A DNA stretch of 64,000 bases from Pelagihabitans sp947500445 (lineage in GTDB: Bacteria; Bacteroidota; Bacteroidia; Flavobacteriales; Flavobacteriaceae): assembly GCF_050589625.1 (NCBI RefSeq), contig NZ_JBNGOP010000008.1, forward strand, positions 1 to 64,000. Direction: 5' to 3'. The translations under genes and the position numbers were made by a program. Below the pieces are notes generated by a model that saw only the letters and a program-made list of their open reading frames with translations, was not told the DNA's origin and searched no databases. This document shows, piece after piece, positions 34,285-43,354 of this stretch; the first letter of the stretch is position 1; each line of letters begins with the position of its first letter.

Positions 34285-35235
34285 ATGCAGATTACCAATA
34301 CCATTTTAATGATTCGTCCCGTCAATTTTCGAATGAACGAGCAAACGGCGGTCAATAATTATTTTCAGGAGCAACTTTCCATTCAAAACGTAGAAATCAA
34401 TAAAAAGGCACAAATGGAATTCGATGCCTTTGTTGCCGTTTTAAGAACGCATGGGGTCAACGTAATCGTAATCGATGATACCGAGGAGCCCAACACGCCA
34501 GATTCCATTTTCCCCAATAATTGGATCTCGTTCCACGCCAATGGAACCATTGCCGTGTATCCAATGTTCGCCGAAAACAGAAGAAACGAACGGCGCGAGG
34601 ATATTTTTGATGTGCTGGAGGAAGCCGGTTTTCGGATCGATACCGTTGTAGATTATACCGCCGCAGAGGAAGAAGGTTATTTTTTGGAAGGTACGGGTAG
34701 TATTTTAAAAGATAGGGTTCATCAAAAAGCGTATTGCGCGCTCTCCGAACGGGCGCATGAAGAACTTTTTATTGAGTTTTGCGAGGACTTTGACTGTTTC
34801 CCGGTCATCTTTACGGCCAACCAAACCGTAAACAGTGAACGATTGCCCATTTATCATACCAATGTGATGATGGCCATGGCCGAGCACTTTGCAATCATTA
34901 ATTTGGATGCCATTGATAATAAAAAAGAGCGCAAGGAAGTAATGCACCACTTAAAGACGGATGGAAAGGAAATCATTCCGATTACCGACGAACAAATGCA
35001 TCAATTTGCGGGAAACATGCTGCAGGTAGTGGGTGCCGACGACGAAAGGTTTATGGTGATGAGTACCGCTGCATATAAAAGTTTGCGACCCGATCAAGTT
35101 ACCGCTATAGAAAAGCATTGTAGCATTATCCATAGCCCGTTGGATACTATCGAGACCTGCGGGGGAGGGAGCGCCCGTTGTATGATGGCCGAAGTGTTTT
35201 TGCCTTTGCGGAGCGTGCTGAAAACCGCTAAGTAG
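34285..35235 (+). CDS. ctlX: Citrulline hydrolase of the CtlX family
   Basis: This 316-residue protein belongs to the amidinotransferase-like fold of CtlX proteins, which hydrolyse the ureido group of citrulline to give ornithine. Landmarks are MIRPVNFRMNEQT at the start, SIFPNNWISFH, EGTGSILKDR (acidic residue), PIYHTNVMM (His) and ETCGGGSARCMMAEVF with the catalytic cysteine near the end. The arrangement next to another guanidino hydrolase supports a route for arginine or citrulline breakdown. The assignment is from family motifs. Confidence 0.9.
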   Translation: MQITNTILMIRPVNFRMNEQTAVNNYFQEQLSIQNVEINKKAQMEFDAFVAVLRTHGVNVIVIDDTEEPNTPDSIFPNNWISFHANGTIAVYPMFAENRRNERREDIFDVLEEAGFRIDTVVDYTAAEEEGYFLEGTGSILKDRVHQKAYCALSERAHEELFIEFCEDFDCFPVIFTANQTVNSERLPIYHTNVMMAMAEHFAIINLDAIDNKKERKEVMHHLKTDGKEIIPITDEQMHQFAGNMLQVVGADDERFMVMSTAAYKSLRPDQVTAIEKHCSIIHSPLDTIETCGGGSARCMMAEVFLPLRSVLKTAK

Positions 35236-35381
35236 GGGGGATTCATGGGTTGTAGACGTTGGTTGAAAGGATGCACTTTAACGCAAGGCGTTCCTCCGGG
35301 TACCCTGAGCTACAAATTTCTAACCCGTCTTATGCATTAGGAAATGGCGTATTGCCAACTGTTTGCTGCATAACGGTTTGG

Positions 35382-36860
35382 TTATCGTTTCACCAAGGTT
35401 TTGACGAACAACCATGACATTGGTATGATTAGAAGGGCAAAGGGCAAGGAAGTGATGATCAGCAATTTTTGTACGGCGCTCAACACATCTATTTCGGCCT
35501 TGGCCGTTCCCAATAGCAATAGCGCCATGGTGGCCAATAGCACGAACACCGACCAAAGGAACCGATGCATTTTAGCGGGTTCCTTTTTTCCGTTGTCCGT
35601 AAACATACTTAGCACAAAAACGGCGGAATCGATCGATGTGACCAAAAAACCGATGAGAAGAAAAATGGTAATGCCGCTCCAAAGTGCAGGGAACGGATAG
35701 CTTTCAAAAAAGATAAAAATAGAAGAAAATACATTGCCAAATTCTCCTTGATAGGCGCCGCTATCGGCAATGGTTTGAAACGCAGCGGTACCGAATACCG
35801 AAAACCAGAAAAAAGTACCCAAAGAAGGAATGAACAACACGCCCAATAATAATTGCCGTAGGGTTCGCCCTTTAGAAATACGGGCAATAAAAATCCCGGT
35901 GAAAGGTGCCCAGGCCAACCAAAATGCCCAGTAGTAGAAAGTCCAATCCGTCAAAAAGGCGATACCCGGATCATAGTTGCCCAAGGCCAAACTCATAGGG
36001 ATAAACTCTACGATATAAGCATACAAGGCCTGTACAAAGTTCAGCAGAATGGTGGAAACATCGCTTAAAAAAAAGATAAGGGCAAGTAAGGTCATCGTAA
36101 TGAGGATATTTACCTTCGATATGATCTTGATTCCCTTGTCTATTCCTTTCCAAGCAGAGTAAAAGGCGATAAGTGCGATTCCTGAAACCAAGGAAAGGGT
36201 AGTGCCCAACCCGAAGTCTACAGAAAACAAATGATCAAGGCCCCCTTTTATTTGCGTGGTCCCAAGACCAAGGGCCGCAATAAGACCAAATACGGTGGTG
36301 ATGACCACAATGATGTCGATGATACCCAATACCGTTTTATTGGAAATGGAATCGGATACCGTGGCACTGACCAGCACGGCCTTTTTGCGAACGAACAGGG
36401 CGTATCCCACAACCATGGCAAATAGCCCATAAAAAGCCCAAGCGGTAAAGCCCCATTGGTAGAACGTAAACTCCAGCGCTAAAATTTCCGGGCTGTGATT
36501 GCTAGGAAAAGGTGGGTTTTGCTGCATGAATACCGGTTCTTGAACGGCCCTTAGCAAAATGCCGGCGCCCATTCCTGCACTGTATAGCATAGCGGTCCAC
36601 GCCCAAAGCGAATGTTCGGGGGTGCTGTCCTTGGCCCCTAGTCTGATGTTTCCGAAAGGAGAGCATGCAATGCCCACCAACAGCAGCACACAGCCAAGCC
36701 CCAGATAAAGATAAAAATGGCCAAAATGGTTCCTCACCCATATAGAACCCGTTTCAATGCTTGCATAACTCGCTTCGGTAGCAAAAAAAACGACCGCGGT
36801 GAAGGCAAGGATCAAGCCAATTGAAATCGATAAAATGGCATTGTTGAAAAGAATTTTCAC
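35382..36860 (-). CDS. BCCT-family betaine/carnitine/choline transporter
   Basis: This 492-residue inner-membrane protein shows about twelve hydrophobic segments. The central tryptophan-rich stretch DWTFYYWAFWLAWAPFTGIFIARIS begins near residue 310 and is the signature of the BCCT family; the segment ends in RTLRQLLLGVLFIPS. Such carriers import compatible solutes, often with sodium. The substrate cannot be read from the sequence. It has no operon partner; the next gene on the strand starts 85 bases away. Confidence 0.92.
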   Translation of the reverse strand: MKILFNNAILSISIGLILAFTAVVFFATEASYASIETGSIWVRNHFGHFYLYLGLGCVLLLVGIACSPFGNIRLGAKDSTPEHSLWAWTAMLYSAGMGAGILLRAVQEPVFMQQNPPFPSNHSPEILALEFTFYQWGFTAWAFYGLFAMVVGYALFVRKKAVLVSATVSDSISNKTVLGIIDIIVVITTVFGLIAALGLGTTQIKGGLDHLFSVDFGLGTTLSLVSGIALIAFYSAWKGIDKGIKIISKVNILITMTLLALIFFLSDVSTILLNFVQALYAYIVEFIPMSLALGNYDPGIAFLTDWTFYYWAFWLAWAPFTGIFIARISKGRTLRQLLLGVLFIPSLGTFFWFSVFGTAAFQTIADSGAYQGEFGNVFSSIFIFFESYPFPALWSGITIFLLIGFLVTSIDSAVFVLSMFTDNGKKEPAKMHRFLWSVFVLLATMALLLLGTAKAEIDVLSAVQKLLIITSLPFALLIIPMSWLFVKTLVKR

Positions 36861-36945
36861 CAGCTAAAATGGGTTTGAAAGAAGTTTAACATGCGCCCAC
36901 GACCGCAGGGAGCTAGGCATAGTTGCTTATAAGCAATTCCCGAAA

Positions 36946-38370
36946 TCATGCTTTTACGATATTCCGGATCATTCCCCCAAAAATAAAATAATGAAGGGGA
37001 ACAATGCTATACCAGTACAAGCGACCACGAAGTCCTCGGGGCCTGAACGTGGCGGTTTGGTGCAACACGTTGGCATCATCGATACGGAACTCCAGCCAGG
37101 CTTCACCGGGCAAACGCATTTCGGCAAAGAGCAAAAGCCGTTTTTCTTTTTTATCGGCCAGGAGTACCCGCCAGAAATCCAAGGCGTCGCCAGGGTATAG
37201 CTTGTCCGGATGTGTTCGTCCCCTTCGGAGCCCTACGCCTCCGAACAGCTTATCGATAACGCCCCGTAGTTGCCATAGCCAATTGCCATAGTACCAACCC
37301 TGTTGTCCTCCGATTTTCCAAATATTCCTTAATACCCGTTCGGTATCCTTGACCGGTAACTTCTGTTCATCTTTGAGGATCCCATATTTAGGTACCTGTA
37401 TGTACTTTCCCAAATCTTTTTGAAAGCGGCCGCTGACCATACTGTCTTTCCAACTGCTGACCACCTGGTTTTGTGCGATTTTTTTAAAGGCCATGTCGAT
37501 GGCCGCCGTATAGGAATGGGTAGTAATTCCAAGAAGGTCTTGGAGCCGTGTATCGTTTGCCACCACTTCGATCTTCATACTGTCAACCAGGTTCATGGCC
37601 AGTTTATAGGAAGTAGAGGTAACAAAATAAAGCCAGTAGGAAGATAGTTTGGGGGTCATTACCGGTACCGTAAAAATCCAATTTTTAAATCCTCGTACCG
37701 CAGCATACTGATGCATCATTTCCTTATAGGTGAGCACATCGGGTCCGGCAATATCAAAGCCGTCGTTATAGGTTTTTTCATTGCCGAGCACACCGGTCAA
37801 AAAGGCAAGTACGTCGCGTATGGCAATAGGTTGTGTTTTGGTGAGCACCCATTTGGGTGTGATCATGAAGGGTAGTTTTTCGCATAGGTCGCGAATAATT
37901 TCAAAAGAAGAACTGCCCGAACCAACGATAATCCCTGCTTTGAGTACGGTTAGGGCATAATTTCCCTTGGCCAAGATTTCCTCTACATTTTTGCGCGACC
38001 ATAAATGTTTGGAAAGGTTTTCATCATTGGAAATCCCACTGAGATAGATAACCTGTTTGGCTTTGGTTTCGGCCAGATAGGCGTTGAAATGGTGGGCGGT
38101 AACAGCTTCCATTTCATCGAACTCTTTGGTGGAGGAACGCATGGAGTGAATCAAAAAATAGGCCGCGTCAATATCGTGCGGTACTTTTCCTTTTTGCACC
38201 GTTTCCAAAAAATCGATTTCAAGGACCTCGATCCGTGAACGGATTTCGGGATCTATGGAAAGGCGTTCCTCATCGCGTACGGTACACACCAATTGGTGTC
38301 CTTGATCCAGTAACAGCGGCAATAGGCGCATACCAATATATCCGTTCGCACCAGTAAGTAGTATTTTCAT
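36946..38370 (-). CDS. NAD(P)-binding SDR-family protein with DUF2867 domain
   Basis: This 474-residue protein begins with an atypical SDR domain: MKILLTGANGYIGMRLLPLLL carries the GxxGxxG nucleotide loop, and YLSGIS lies near 115. The carboxy half (from about residue 320) fits DUF2867, with FWRVLLADKKEKRLLLFAEMRLPGEAWLEF and the end GRLYWYSIVPLHYFIF. Proteins of this layout are common in Flavobacteriaceae. The reaction is unknown; a role in lipid or quinone chemistry would be a guess. Confidence 0.85.
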   Translation of the reverse strand: MKILLTGANGYIGMRLLPLLLDQGHQLVCTVRDEERLSIDPEIRSRIEVLEIDFLETVQKGKVPHDIDAAYFLIHSMRSSTKEFDEMEAVTAHHFNAYLAETKAKQVIYLSGISNDENLSKHLWSRKNVEEILAKGNYALTVLKAGIIVGSGSSSFEIIRDLCEKLPFMITPKWVLTKTQPIAIRDVLAFLTGVLGNEKTYNDGFDIAGPDVLTYKEMMHQYAAVRGFKNWIFTVPVMTPKLSSYWLYFVTSTSYKLAMNLVDSMKIEVVANDTRLQDLLGITTHSYTAAIDMAFKKIAQNQVVSSWKDSMVSGRFQKDLGKYIQVPKYGILKDEQKLPVKDTERVLRNIWKIGGQQGWYYGNWLWQLRGVIDKLFGGVGLRRGRTHPDKLYPGDALDFWRVLLADKKEKRLLLFAEMRLPGEAWLEFRIDDANVLHQTATFRPRGLRGRLYWYSIVPLHYFIFGGMIRNIVKA

Positions 38371-38390
38371 CTATCGTGTTTACAACATAA

Positions 38391-38414
38391 GACCATTTCA
38401 AAGCTAAAATGGTA
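38391..38414. repeat. Solo 24-bp palindrome (family TACCATTT...AAATGGTA)
   Basis: The sequence ACCATTTCAAAGCTAAAATGGT with flanks matches the family at 55226 and 61084 and the right end of MITE copy C. It lies in the gap between two minus-strand genes. Confidence 0.7.
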
Positions 38415-38513
38415 TACGTCCGTTTGCAGGCCACCGTATGCGTTTAGGGGCAATGGGTTGAAACTCCCTTTAAATTTCATGCTCCCGTTTGGTAGGGCCA
38501 CTTTTCCTTAGGC

Positions 38514-38939
38514 TCATAGATCCTCGATTGCCGTTGGGGTATTGTCCGCTTTTTGGTCCAACATTTTTCTAAAGAACTTTTGTATCGCTTTTGTATCGGC
38601 GGTCACTTTTACAAAATAATGGTCGCGGTACACGGAGTAAACGGCTAAATCTCCCTTATAGACCGTCAACTTGTAATAGGGAATGACCAGTGCAAAGGTT
38701 TCCAACAACGACCGAAAACGCAATATGATTCCTTTGGGCCGCAATTCGATGGAACAACAGTCCCTGTTGTTGTCCAGAAGCAATAGGTTGCGTATTTCTA
38801 CACTAGTTTCTGTAATGAATAATTTTGGGGAGCCGATACCGCCCATTTTCCAACGCTCTTTTAGCGGGAAGGGCTTGCCAACGGCATCCGTTATCTTATT
38901 GGTGACCTTTTTATCGGAATACGAAACGTTTAATAGCAT
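38514..38939 (-). CDS. Conserved hypothetical protein (141 aa)
   Basis: I do not recognise a named family. The protein is soluble, without a signal peptide or membrane helix. It reads MLLNVSYSDKKVTNKI at the start, has ETSVEIRNLLLLDNNRDCCSIEL in the middle and ends in acidic residues. Codon use resembles its neighbours and the frame is clean, so I accept it as a gene. It is transcribed in the same direction as the SDR gene, 143 bases upstream of it. Confidence 0.7.
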   Translation of the reverse strand: MLLNVSYSDKKVTNKITDAVGKPFPLKERWKMGGIGSPKLFITETSVEIRNLLLLDNNRDCCSIELRPKGIILRFRSLLETFALVIPYYKLTVYKGDLAVYSVYRDHYFVKVTADTKAIQKFFRKMLDQKADNTPTAIEDL

Positions 38940-39203
38940 AATATAAATTTCAGTTTTTCGGACCGCTTTGGTGACGTAAGGGCCTGTTTATCCTTTTTTT
39001 AAATAGAAAAAAATCGTTATCGGGCACCTTGTTTCGCCTACCGTTCTTACCAACAGTATTTCCGCATGGAAAAAAACGTAATTTGCCTTAAGGGTTCGCG
39101 ATACCTTTTTTACTCGCATGCAGCGTTAATTCCGTTTTTATAAAGTTAATGAAAACCACTTTTAATTCCGAGGGCAAGGGCCCGAAAGCCTTAAAAAAAT
39201 GAT

Positions 39204-39211
39204 TAATTTTG
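39204..39211 (+). promoter_or_regulatory. Candidate -7 box of argS
   Basis: TAATTTTG fits TAnnTTTG and ends 21 bases before the argS ATG. No TTG is found at the right distance upstream, so the promoter is only half matched. Confidence 0.5.
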
Positions 39212-39232
39212 CGGCCTTACAATAGGAACGAT

Positions 39233-41017
39233 ATGAGTTTACAGGAGATATTGGGTATTCAGGTGAAGAAGGCGACGAACACCTTGTTCGACGTAGCATT
39301 GCCGGAAGTCGAGTTTCAGCCGACCCGAAAGGACTTTGAAGGGGATATTACCGTGGTGGTATTCCCAATGCTTCGCCTCATAAAGGGCAACCCGGTACAG
39401 ATCGGCGAAAAGATCGGAACATTTTTGATGGAACAGGTCGATGTAGTTTCCGGGTACAACGTGATCAAAGGGTTCTTAAATATTGTGGTTTCGGACGCCT
39501 ATTATGTAAACTTTTTCAATGCTGTTCGCAATGAAGCGCATTTCGGGCATGCCCAAGAAAAGGAACCGGAGGCGATTATGGTGGAATATTCTTCACCCAA
39601 TACCAATAAGCCTTTGCACTTGGGACATATCCGAAACAACCTCTTGGGCTATTCGGTGGCAGAAATTTTAAAGGCCGCCGGAAAGAAGGTATACAAGACC
39701 CAGATCATTAATGATAGGGGCATCCATATTTGTAAAAGCATGCTGGCCTGGCAACGGTTTGGGAATGGAGAAACCCCGGAAAGTACGGGACTAAAGGGCG
39801 ATAAGCTGGTCGGGAATTATTATGTTGCCTTCGATAAGGCCTATAAAAAGGAGATTGCTGCCTTGGAAGCGGATGGAATGGATACCAAGTTGGCGGAAAA
39901 GGAAGCACCTATTTTAAAGGACGCCCAAGGAATGCTCCGAAAGTGGGAGGCAGGGGACGCCGAGATCGTAGCCCTGTGGAAGAAAATGAACGGTTGGGTG
40001 TATGACGGTTTTAACGTCACCTATACCAACATGGGAGTCGATTTTGACAAGCTGTATTACGAAAGTGATACCTATCTTTTGGGCAAGGACGTGGTTGCCG
40101 ACGGCCTGAAGCAAGGTGTTTTTTACAAGAAGGACGATGGTAGTGTTTGGATCGATCTCAGCGATGAAGGGCTGGACGAAAAAATTGTACTGCGATCGGA
40201 CGGAACCGCAGTGTATATGACACAGGATATCGGCACTGCCATACAGCGGGTAAAGGACTACCCTGATATCGGCGGTATGGTATATACTGTGGGTAACGAG
40301 CAAGATTATCATTTTAAGGTACTTTTCCTGATCCTAAAGAAATTGGGTTTTGGTTGGGCGGAAAAACTCTACCACCTTAGCTATGGGATGGTCGACCTGC
40401 CAAGTGGAAAAATGAAGAGTAGGGAAGGTACTGTGGTCGATGCCGATGATCTAATGGTCGATATGGCGCTGACCGCTGCCAACATCTCAGAGGAATTAGG
40501 AAAATTAGAGGCCTATTCCGAAGCGGAAAAGCAACAATTGTACAAGATTATCGGTCTTGGTGCCCTCAAATACTATATTTTAAAGGTAGACCCTAAAAAA
40601 CGTATTCTTTTTAATCCGGAGGAGTCCGTGGATTTTCAGGGCAACACAGGTCCCTTCATACAATATACCTACGCGCGGATCCAGTCTATTTTGCGCAAGG
40701 CCAATGCTATGGAGGTTCCCATGACGCCGGCCGAAAGCGATATGGCGTTGCATCCCAAGGAAAAGGAATTGATCAAACAATTGCAGCTGTTTCCGGAGAC
40801 GGTGCAGTTGGCGGCCGAAAACTACAGCCCGGCCCTAATCGCCAATTACACCTATGATCTGGTAAAGGAATTCAACTCCTTTTACCAACAGGTTTCTATT
40901 TTGGGCGAGAGCGACATGCAAAAGAAAATACTACGGGTACAGCTTTCTAAAAAGGTGGCGGAGGTCATCAAATCGGCCTTTGCCTTATTGGGAATACAGG
41001 TTCCCGATCGTATGTAA
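39233..41017 (+). CDS. argS: Arginyl-tRNA synthetase
   Basis: This 594-residue class I synthetase charges tRNA-Arg. The N-terminal additional domain is followed by MVEYSSPNTNKPLHLGHIRNN (HIGH-type motif HLGH, near residue 130), and DLPSGKMKSREG replaces KMSKS near 390. The DALR anticodon domain forms the end (about 470-594, FIQYTYARIQSILRKA). The ATG at 39233 gives the usual MSLQEIL start; the ATG at 39209 lies in the candidate promoter and is rejected. Confidence 0.97.
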   Translation: MSLQEILGIQVKKATNTLFDVALPEVEFQPTRKDFEGDITVVVFPMLRLIKGNPVQIGEKIGTFLMEQVDVVSGYNVIKGFLNIVVSDAYYVNFFNAVRNEAHFGHAQEKEPEAIMVEYSSPNTNKPLHLGHIRNNLLGYSVAEILKAAGKKVYKTQIINDRGIHICKSMLAWQRFGNGETPESTGLKGDKLVGNYYVAFDKAYKKEIAALEADGMDTKLAEKEAPILKDAQGMLRKWEAGDAEIVALWKKMNGWVYDGFNVTYTNMGVDFDKLYYESDTYLLGKDVVADGLKQGVFYKKDDGSVWIDLSDEGLDEKIVLRSDGTAVYMTQDIGTAIQRVKDYPDIGGMVYTVGNEQDYHFKVLFLILKKLGFGWAEKLYHLSYGMVDLPSGKMKSREGTVVDADDLMVDMALTAANISEELGKLEAYSEAEKQQLYKIIGLGALKYYILKVDPKKRILFNPEESVDFQGNTGPFIQYTYARIQSILRKANAMEVPMTPAESDMALHPKEKELIKQLQLFPETVQLAAENYSPALIANYTYDLVKEFNSFYQQVSILGESDMQKKILRVQLSKKVAEVIKSAFALLGIQVPDRM

Positions 41018-41065
41018 TGTTCCGGTAGCAACAATTAATTTCTGTTTTTACAGTTGTAGTTCCAT

Positions 41066-41854
41066 ATGCACGTACCAAAGATCTTTGCGATTCTCGCGGG
41101 AGTCTACATTGTAGGGCAGTTTCTATACATCGTCTACTATGCCATAGGGTTGGTGCAGTTCAATCCTTTTGTGAAGTTAAAACCGCTCACCACTTTGGAG
41201 AAGCAGGTGTTGACCGATAATTTTCCCATTTACAGAAAACTTCCGGAGGTGTTGAAAGCGCGTTGCGAGGAGCGCATAAAATGGTTCAGGAGCCGGAAAA
41301 AATTCGTGTTTTATGGCGCGGTATCCCGTCAGGAAGATATCAAACTGATATTGAGCGGCAGCTTGGTGCTCATGACCCTCGGGTTAAAAAATTATAAGAT
41401 GCGGCGCTCTTTAATGCGGGTTATCGTGTACCCTTCCCAATACTATTCCAGGATCAGTCGCCGGCACCATTTAGGGGAGTACAATCCTTTTTTTAAGACC
41501 GTTGTTTTTTCTGCCGAACAGTTGTGGGAAGGCTTTCGGATTCCCAATGACAATATCAATTTGGCCATGCACGAATTTGCCCATGCCCTTAGCTATGAAA
41601 TGAAGCGCAAAGGTTCGTGGGAAGCTATGAAGTTTCGTGTGGGTTTCAGGGAGATCCATGCCTTGCTGGCAGCACCGTTGTTTCGGGAACAAATGGCGGC
41701 CACAGGATACTTTAGGGAGTATGGGATGACCAATACGCAAGAATTTTTTTCGGTGGCCGTAGAAAATTATGTGGAAACCCCACAACAATTTGACCAAGAC
41801 TTTCCAGAACTGTACGGGATTTTAAAGCGAATGTTAAAATTTGAGTTTCGTTAA
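41066..41854 (+). CDS. MtfA-like zinc metallopeptidase (M90)
   Basis: This 262-residue protein begins with a hydrophobic helix (about 4-26, ILAGVYIVGQFLYIVYYAI) and then a domain with AMHEFAHALSYE near residue 172. HEFAH is the HExxH zinc site of the MtfA (M90) family. LTDNFPIYRKLP and the segment IVYPSQYY fit that family too. In Escherichia coli MtfA acts on the glucose repressor Mlc. No Mlc homologue is visible here, so the target is unknown. Confidence 0.86.
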   Translation: MHVPKIFAILAGVYIVGQFLYIVYYAIGLVQFNPFVKLKPLTTLEKQVLTDNFPIYRKLPEVLKARCEERIKWFRSRKKFVFYGAVSRQEDIKLILSGSLVLMTLGLKNYKMRRSLMRVIVYPSQYYSRISRRHHLGEYNPFFKTVVFSAEQLWEGFRIPNDNINLAMHEFAHALSYEMKRKGSWEAMKFRVGFREIHALLAAPLFREQMAATGYFREYGMTNTQEFFSVAVENYVETPQQFDQDFPELYGILKRMLKFEFR

Positions 41855-41917
41855 AATACCATCTTATAGCGATATGCGAATGGTACGATAAGAAAAATAA
41901 ATACTGCGGAGTATATT

Positions 41918-41942
41918 TAGTTAGGAATACTAACTATATTTG
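41918..41942 (+). promoter_or_regulatory. Operator-like palindrome overlapping a promoter
   Basis: TAGTTAG (41918-41924) and CTAACTA (41930-41936) form a perfect 7-bp inverted repeat. The -7 box TATATTTG (41935-41942) overlaps its right arm. A repressor bound here would block the promoter. The half-site recurs near the MarR gene and before the secreted protein gene, which points to the MarR protein at 43355 as the likely binder. Confidence 0.65.
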
Positions 41943-41968
41943 GATAATCTTAATTTAATATTCATATT

Positions 41969-42202
41969 ATGAAAAAATCTATTTTTTATCACGCAGGCTG
42001 CCCTGTTTGTGTAAGTGCGGAAAAGGAAATAATTGAGTTGATTGGTAAGGACAACTTAGAAATCGTTGATATCGGGACCGTAACCACCCGTATTTTAGAA
42101 GCGGAGAAGGCCGGGGTAAATTCGGTTCCAGCCTTATTGACTCCTTCGGGACAAGTACTTCATTTAAATTTTGGCGCCTCCTTATCGGCCTTGAAAGCAT
42201 AA
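41969..42202 (+). CDS. Small thioredoxin-like protein with CPVC motif
   Basis: This 77-residue protein has the first part of a thioredoxin or glutaredoxin fold: a beta strand IFYHAG, then Cys11-Pro-Val-Cys14, a helix, and GVNSVPALLTPSGQVLHLNFG with the cis-proline (VP) of the family. It is shorter than glutaredoxin. Its likely role is thiol-disulphide exchange in the cytoplasm. It lies behind the operator-like palindrome at 41918 and upstream of the secreted protein at 42273. Confidence 0.75.
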   Translation: MKKSIFYHAGCPVCVSAEKEIIELIGKDNLEIVDIGTVTTRILEAEKAGVNSVPALLTPSGQVLHLNFGASLSALKA

Positions 42203-42215
42203 TTCTATAATCTAT

Positions 42216-42257
42216 AAAGTTAGGATTCCTAATTAAAAATAGGTGAATCCTAACTTT
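42216..42257 (+). promoter_or_regulatory. 13-bp perfect inverted repeat between two genes
   Basis: AAAGTTAGGATTC (42216-42228) pairs with GAATCCTAACTTT (42245-42257) over a 16-base loop. The arms include AGTTAGG, the same half-site as in the palindrome at 41918. It could be an operator for the gene at 42273, a weak terminator of the preceding gene, or both. Confidence 0.6.
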
Positions 42258-42272
42258 TCAACTCCAGACAAA

Positions 42273-42998
42273 ATGAAAATAAATCCAATAGTAACTTCCA
42301 TTATAATGGTTTTGGGTGCATTGACCAGTTCGCGCGCCCAAAAAAATGAATATAACAACGCAGATTTTTCCATTAGAAAAGCAACCGTAACACATCACAA
42401 GGCCATCGGGGTGACCGTTTGGCAAATCGATGTCGGTGGTATTGCCGGAAACACCACGCCCGAGCCGATAGGCCAGCTTGATGGGGCAACGGTTTTAGGG
42501 TATGTATTTCCCACTACGCTAAACCCCGCGGATGTCGGTTTTGGCAATGTTAAGGGGATGGTTGCTCTTGCACTTACTTCGCATCCGGATTTCGACGATA
42601 CTCCATTATGGGACGAGAACAATGATCGAGCTTTTGATAATGACGGTGTGGTATGGCATCCCCACTGGGTCATACTCGTAGAAGATAAAAGGGTCTCCGG
42701 GGGCTTGAGGGTAAAACAGTTCACAGAGGGGGATACCGCGGTCGTGCTCCCTCCTACCAATCCTGGAATGCCTATGTATATGGATTCACCTGGTTTTCCG
42801 GTAACAACTGACAAGGAAACCATTCGGGTTGTGGTGCCCGATTATCGAATCAATAACCAAACGAATTTTAAGTATGATGGCGTTACGGCCCTTCTAAAAG
42901 TAAACGGAAGCAAGGACGATTTGCCGTTATTGGGCGTTTATGAAGTATTCTCCGTGGCAAGTAAAGATTTGTCCTTACCGTATTCGGTAACAAAATAA
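42273..42998 (+). CDS. Secreted protein of unknown family (241 aa)
   Basis: The protein starts with a signal peptide (MKINPIVTSIIMVLGALTSS, cut near RAQ at 22-24) and is then soluble. I do not recognise the family. It has a histidine-containing stretch VVWHPHWVILVEDKRV near 128-143 and VTHHKAIGVTVWQIDVGG near 39-56, so metal binding is thinkable. The ATG at 42273 gives the signal peptide, and the earlier start at 42243 would lie in the inverted repeat. It is the second gene after the operator-like palindrome and before the MarR gene. Confidence 0.78.
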   Translation: MKINPIVTSIIMVLGALTSSRAQKNEYNNADFSIRKATVTHHKAIGVTVWQIDVGGIAGNTTPEPIGQLDGATVLGYVFPTTLNPADVGFGNVKGMVALALTSHPDFDDTPLWDENNDRAFDNDGVVWHPHWVILVEDKRVSGGLRVKQFTEGDTAVVLPPTNPGMPMYMDSPGFPVTTDKETIRVVVPDYRINNQTNFKYDGVTALLKVNGSKDDLPLLGVYEVFSVASKDLSLPYSVTK

Positions 42999-43111
42999 AA
43001 CAAAAAGTTTGGGTACGAAGAAGTATCCGACCTGACCTTTTGTTGTCGATGGGCATACTTTATTTGACACGCTTTTGGAAAGCGTAAGCCAATAGCATAG
43101 CAAAAAAAGCC

Positions 43112-43137
43112 ATGCCCCATGAAGATGGGGCATTTTT
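43112..43137 (+). terminator. Terminator after the secreted protein gene
   Basis: ATGCCCCAT (43112-43120), a GAAG loop and ATGGGGCAT (43125-43133) form a perfect 9-bp stem with a short T-run. It ends the unit that contains the CPVC protein and the secreted protein, before the MarR gene. Confidence 0.85.
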
Positions 43138-43292
43138 GTGCTTCCAAAATTGAAATCGCGAGTGCTACACTGCGCCGAGTTTAACATTTTCGATCCAGCT
43201 TTGGGGCATTCCGTTCTGTTGTATAAAAGGGGTTTTCGGGTGCCGGGAAAACAATTACAAACCTAGCGCAGCGCAATTCTTGATATTGAAAG

Positions 43293-43323
43293 TTTATATA
43301 GTCTGACAGGATAACTAACTTTG
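43293..43323 (+). promoter_or_regulatory. Promoter of the MarR gene
   Basis: TTTA (43293-43296), 19 bases, then TAACTTTG (43316-43323). The -33 element is imperfect. The -7 box includes CTAACTT, the same half-site as at 41930, so the regulator may bind here too and control its own gene. Confidence 0.6.
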
Positions 43324-43354
43324 TCTATCGACACCGATAGCGATACACCAAGTT

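Noticed and set aside
36850..36880. Possible further copy of the 24-bp palindrome
   Set aside because: Only one arm (AGCTAAAATGG) is similar and the other is missing, so chance is likely.
39209..39232. Upstream ATG for argS
   Set aside because: It would start translation inside the candidate -7 box and adds eight residues not seen in the family.
41857..41885. TACCAT...ATGGTA pair after the MtfA-like gene
   Set aside because: The arms are six bases and the inner sequence does not match the family; it may be a faded copy but cannot be supported.
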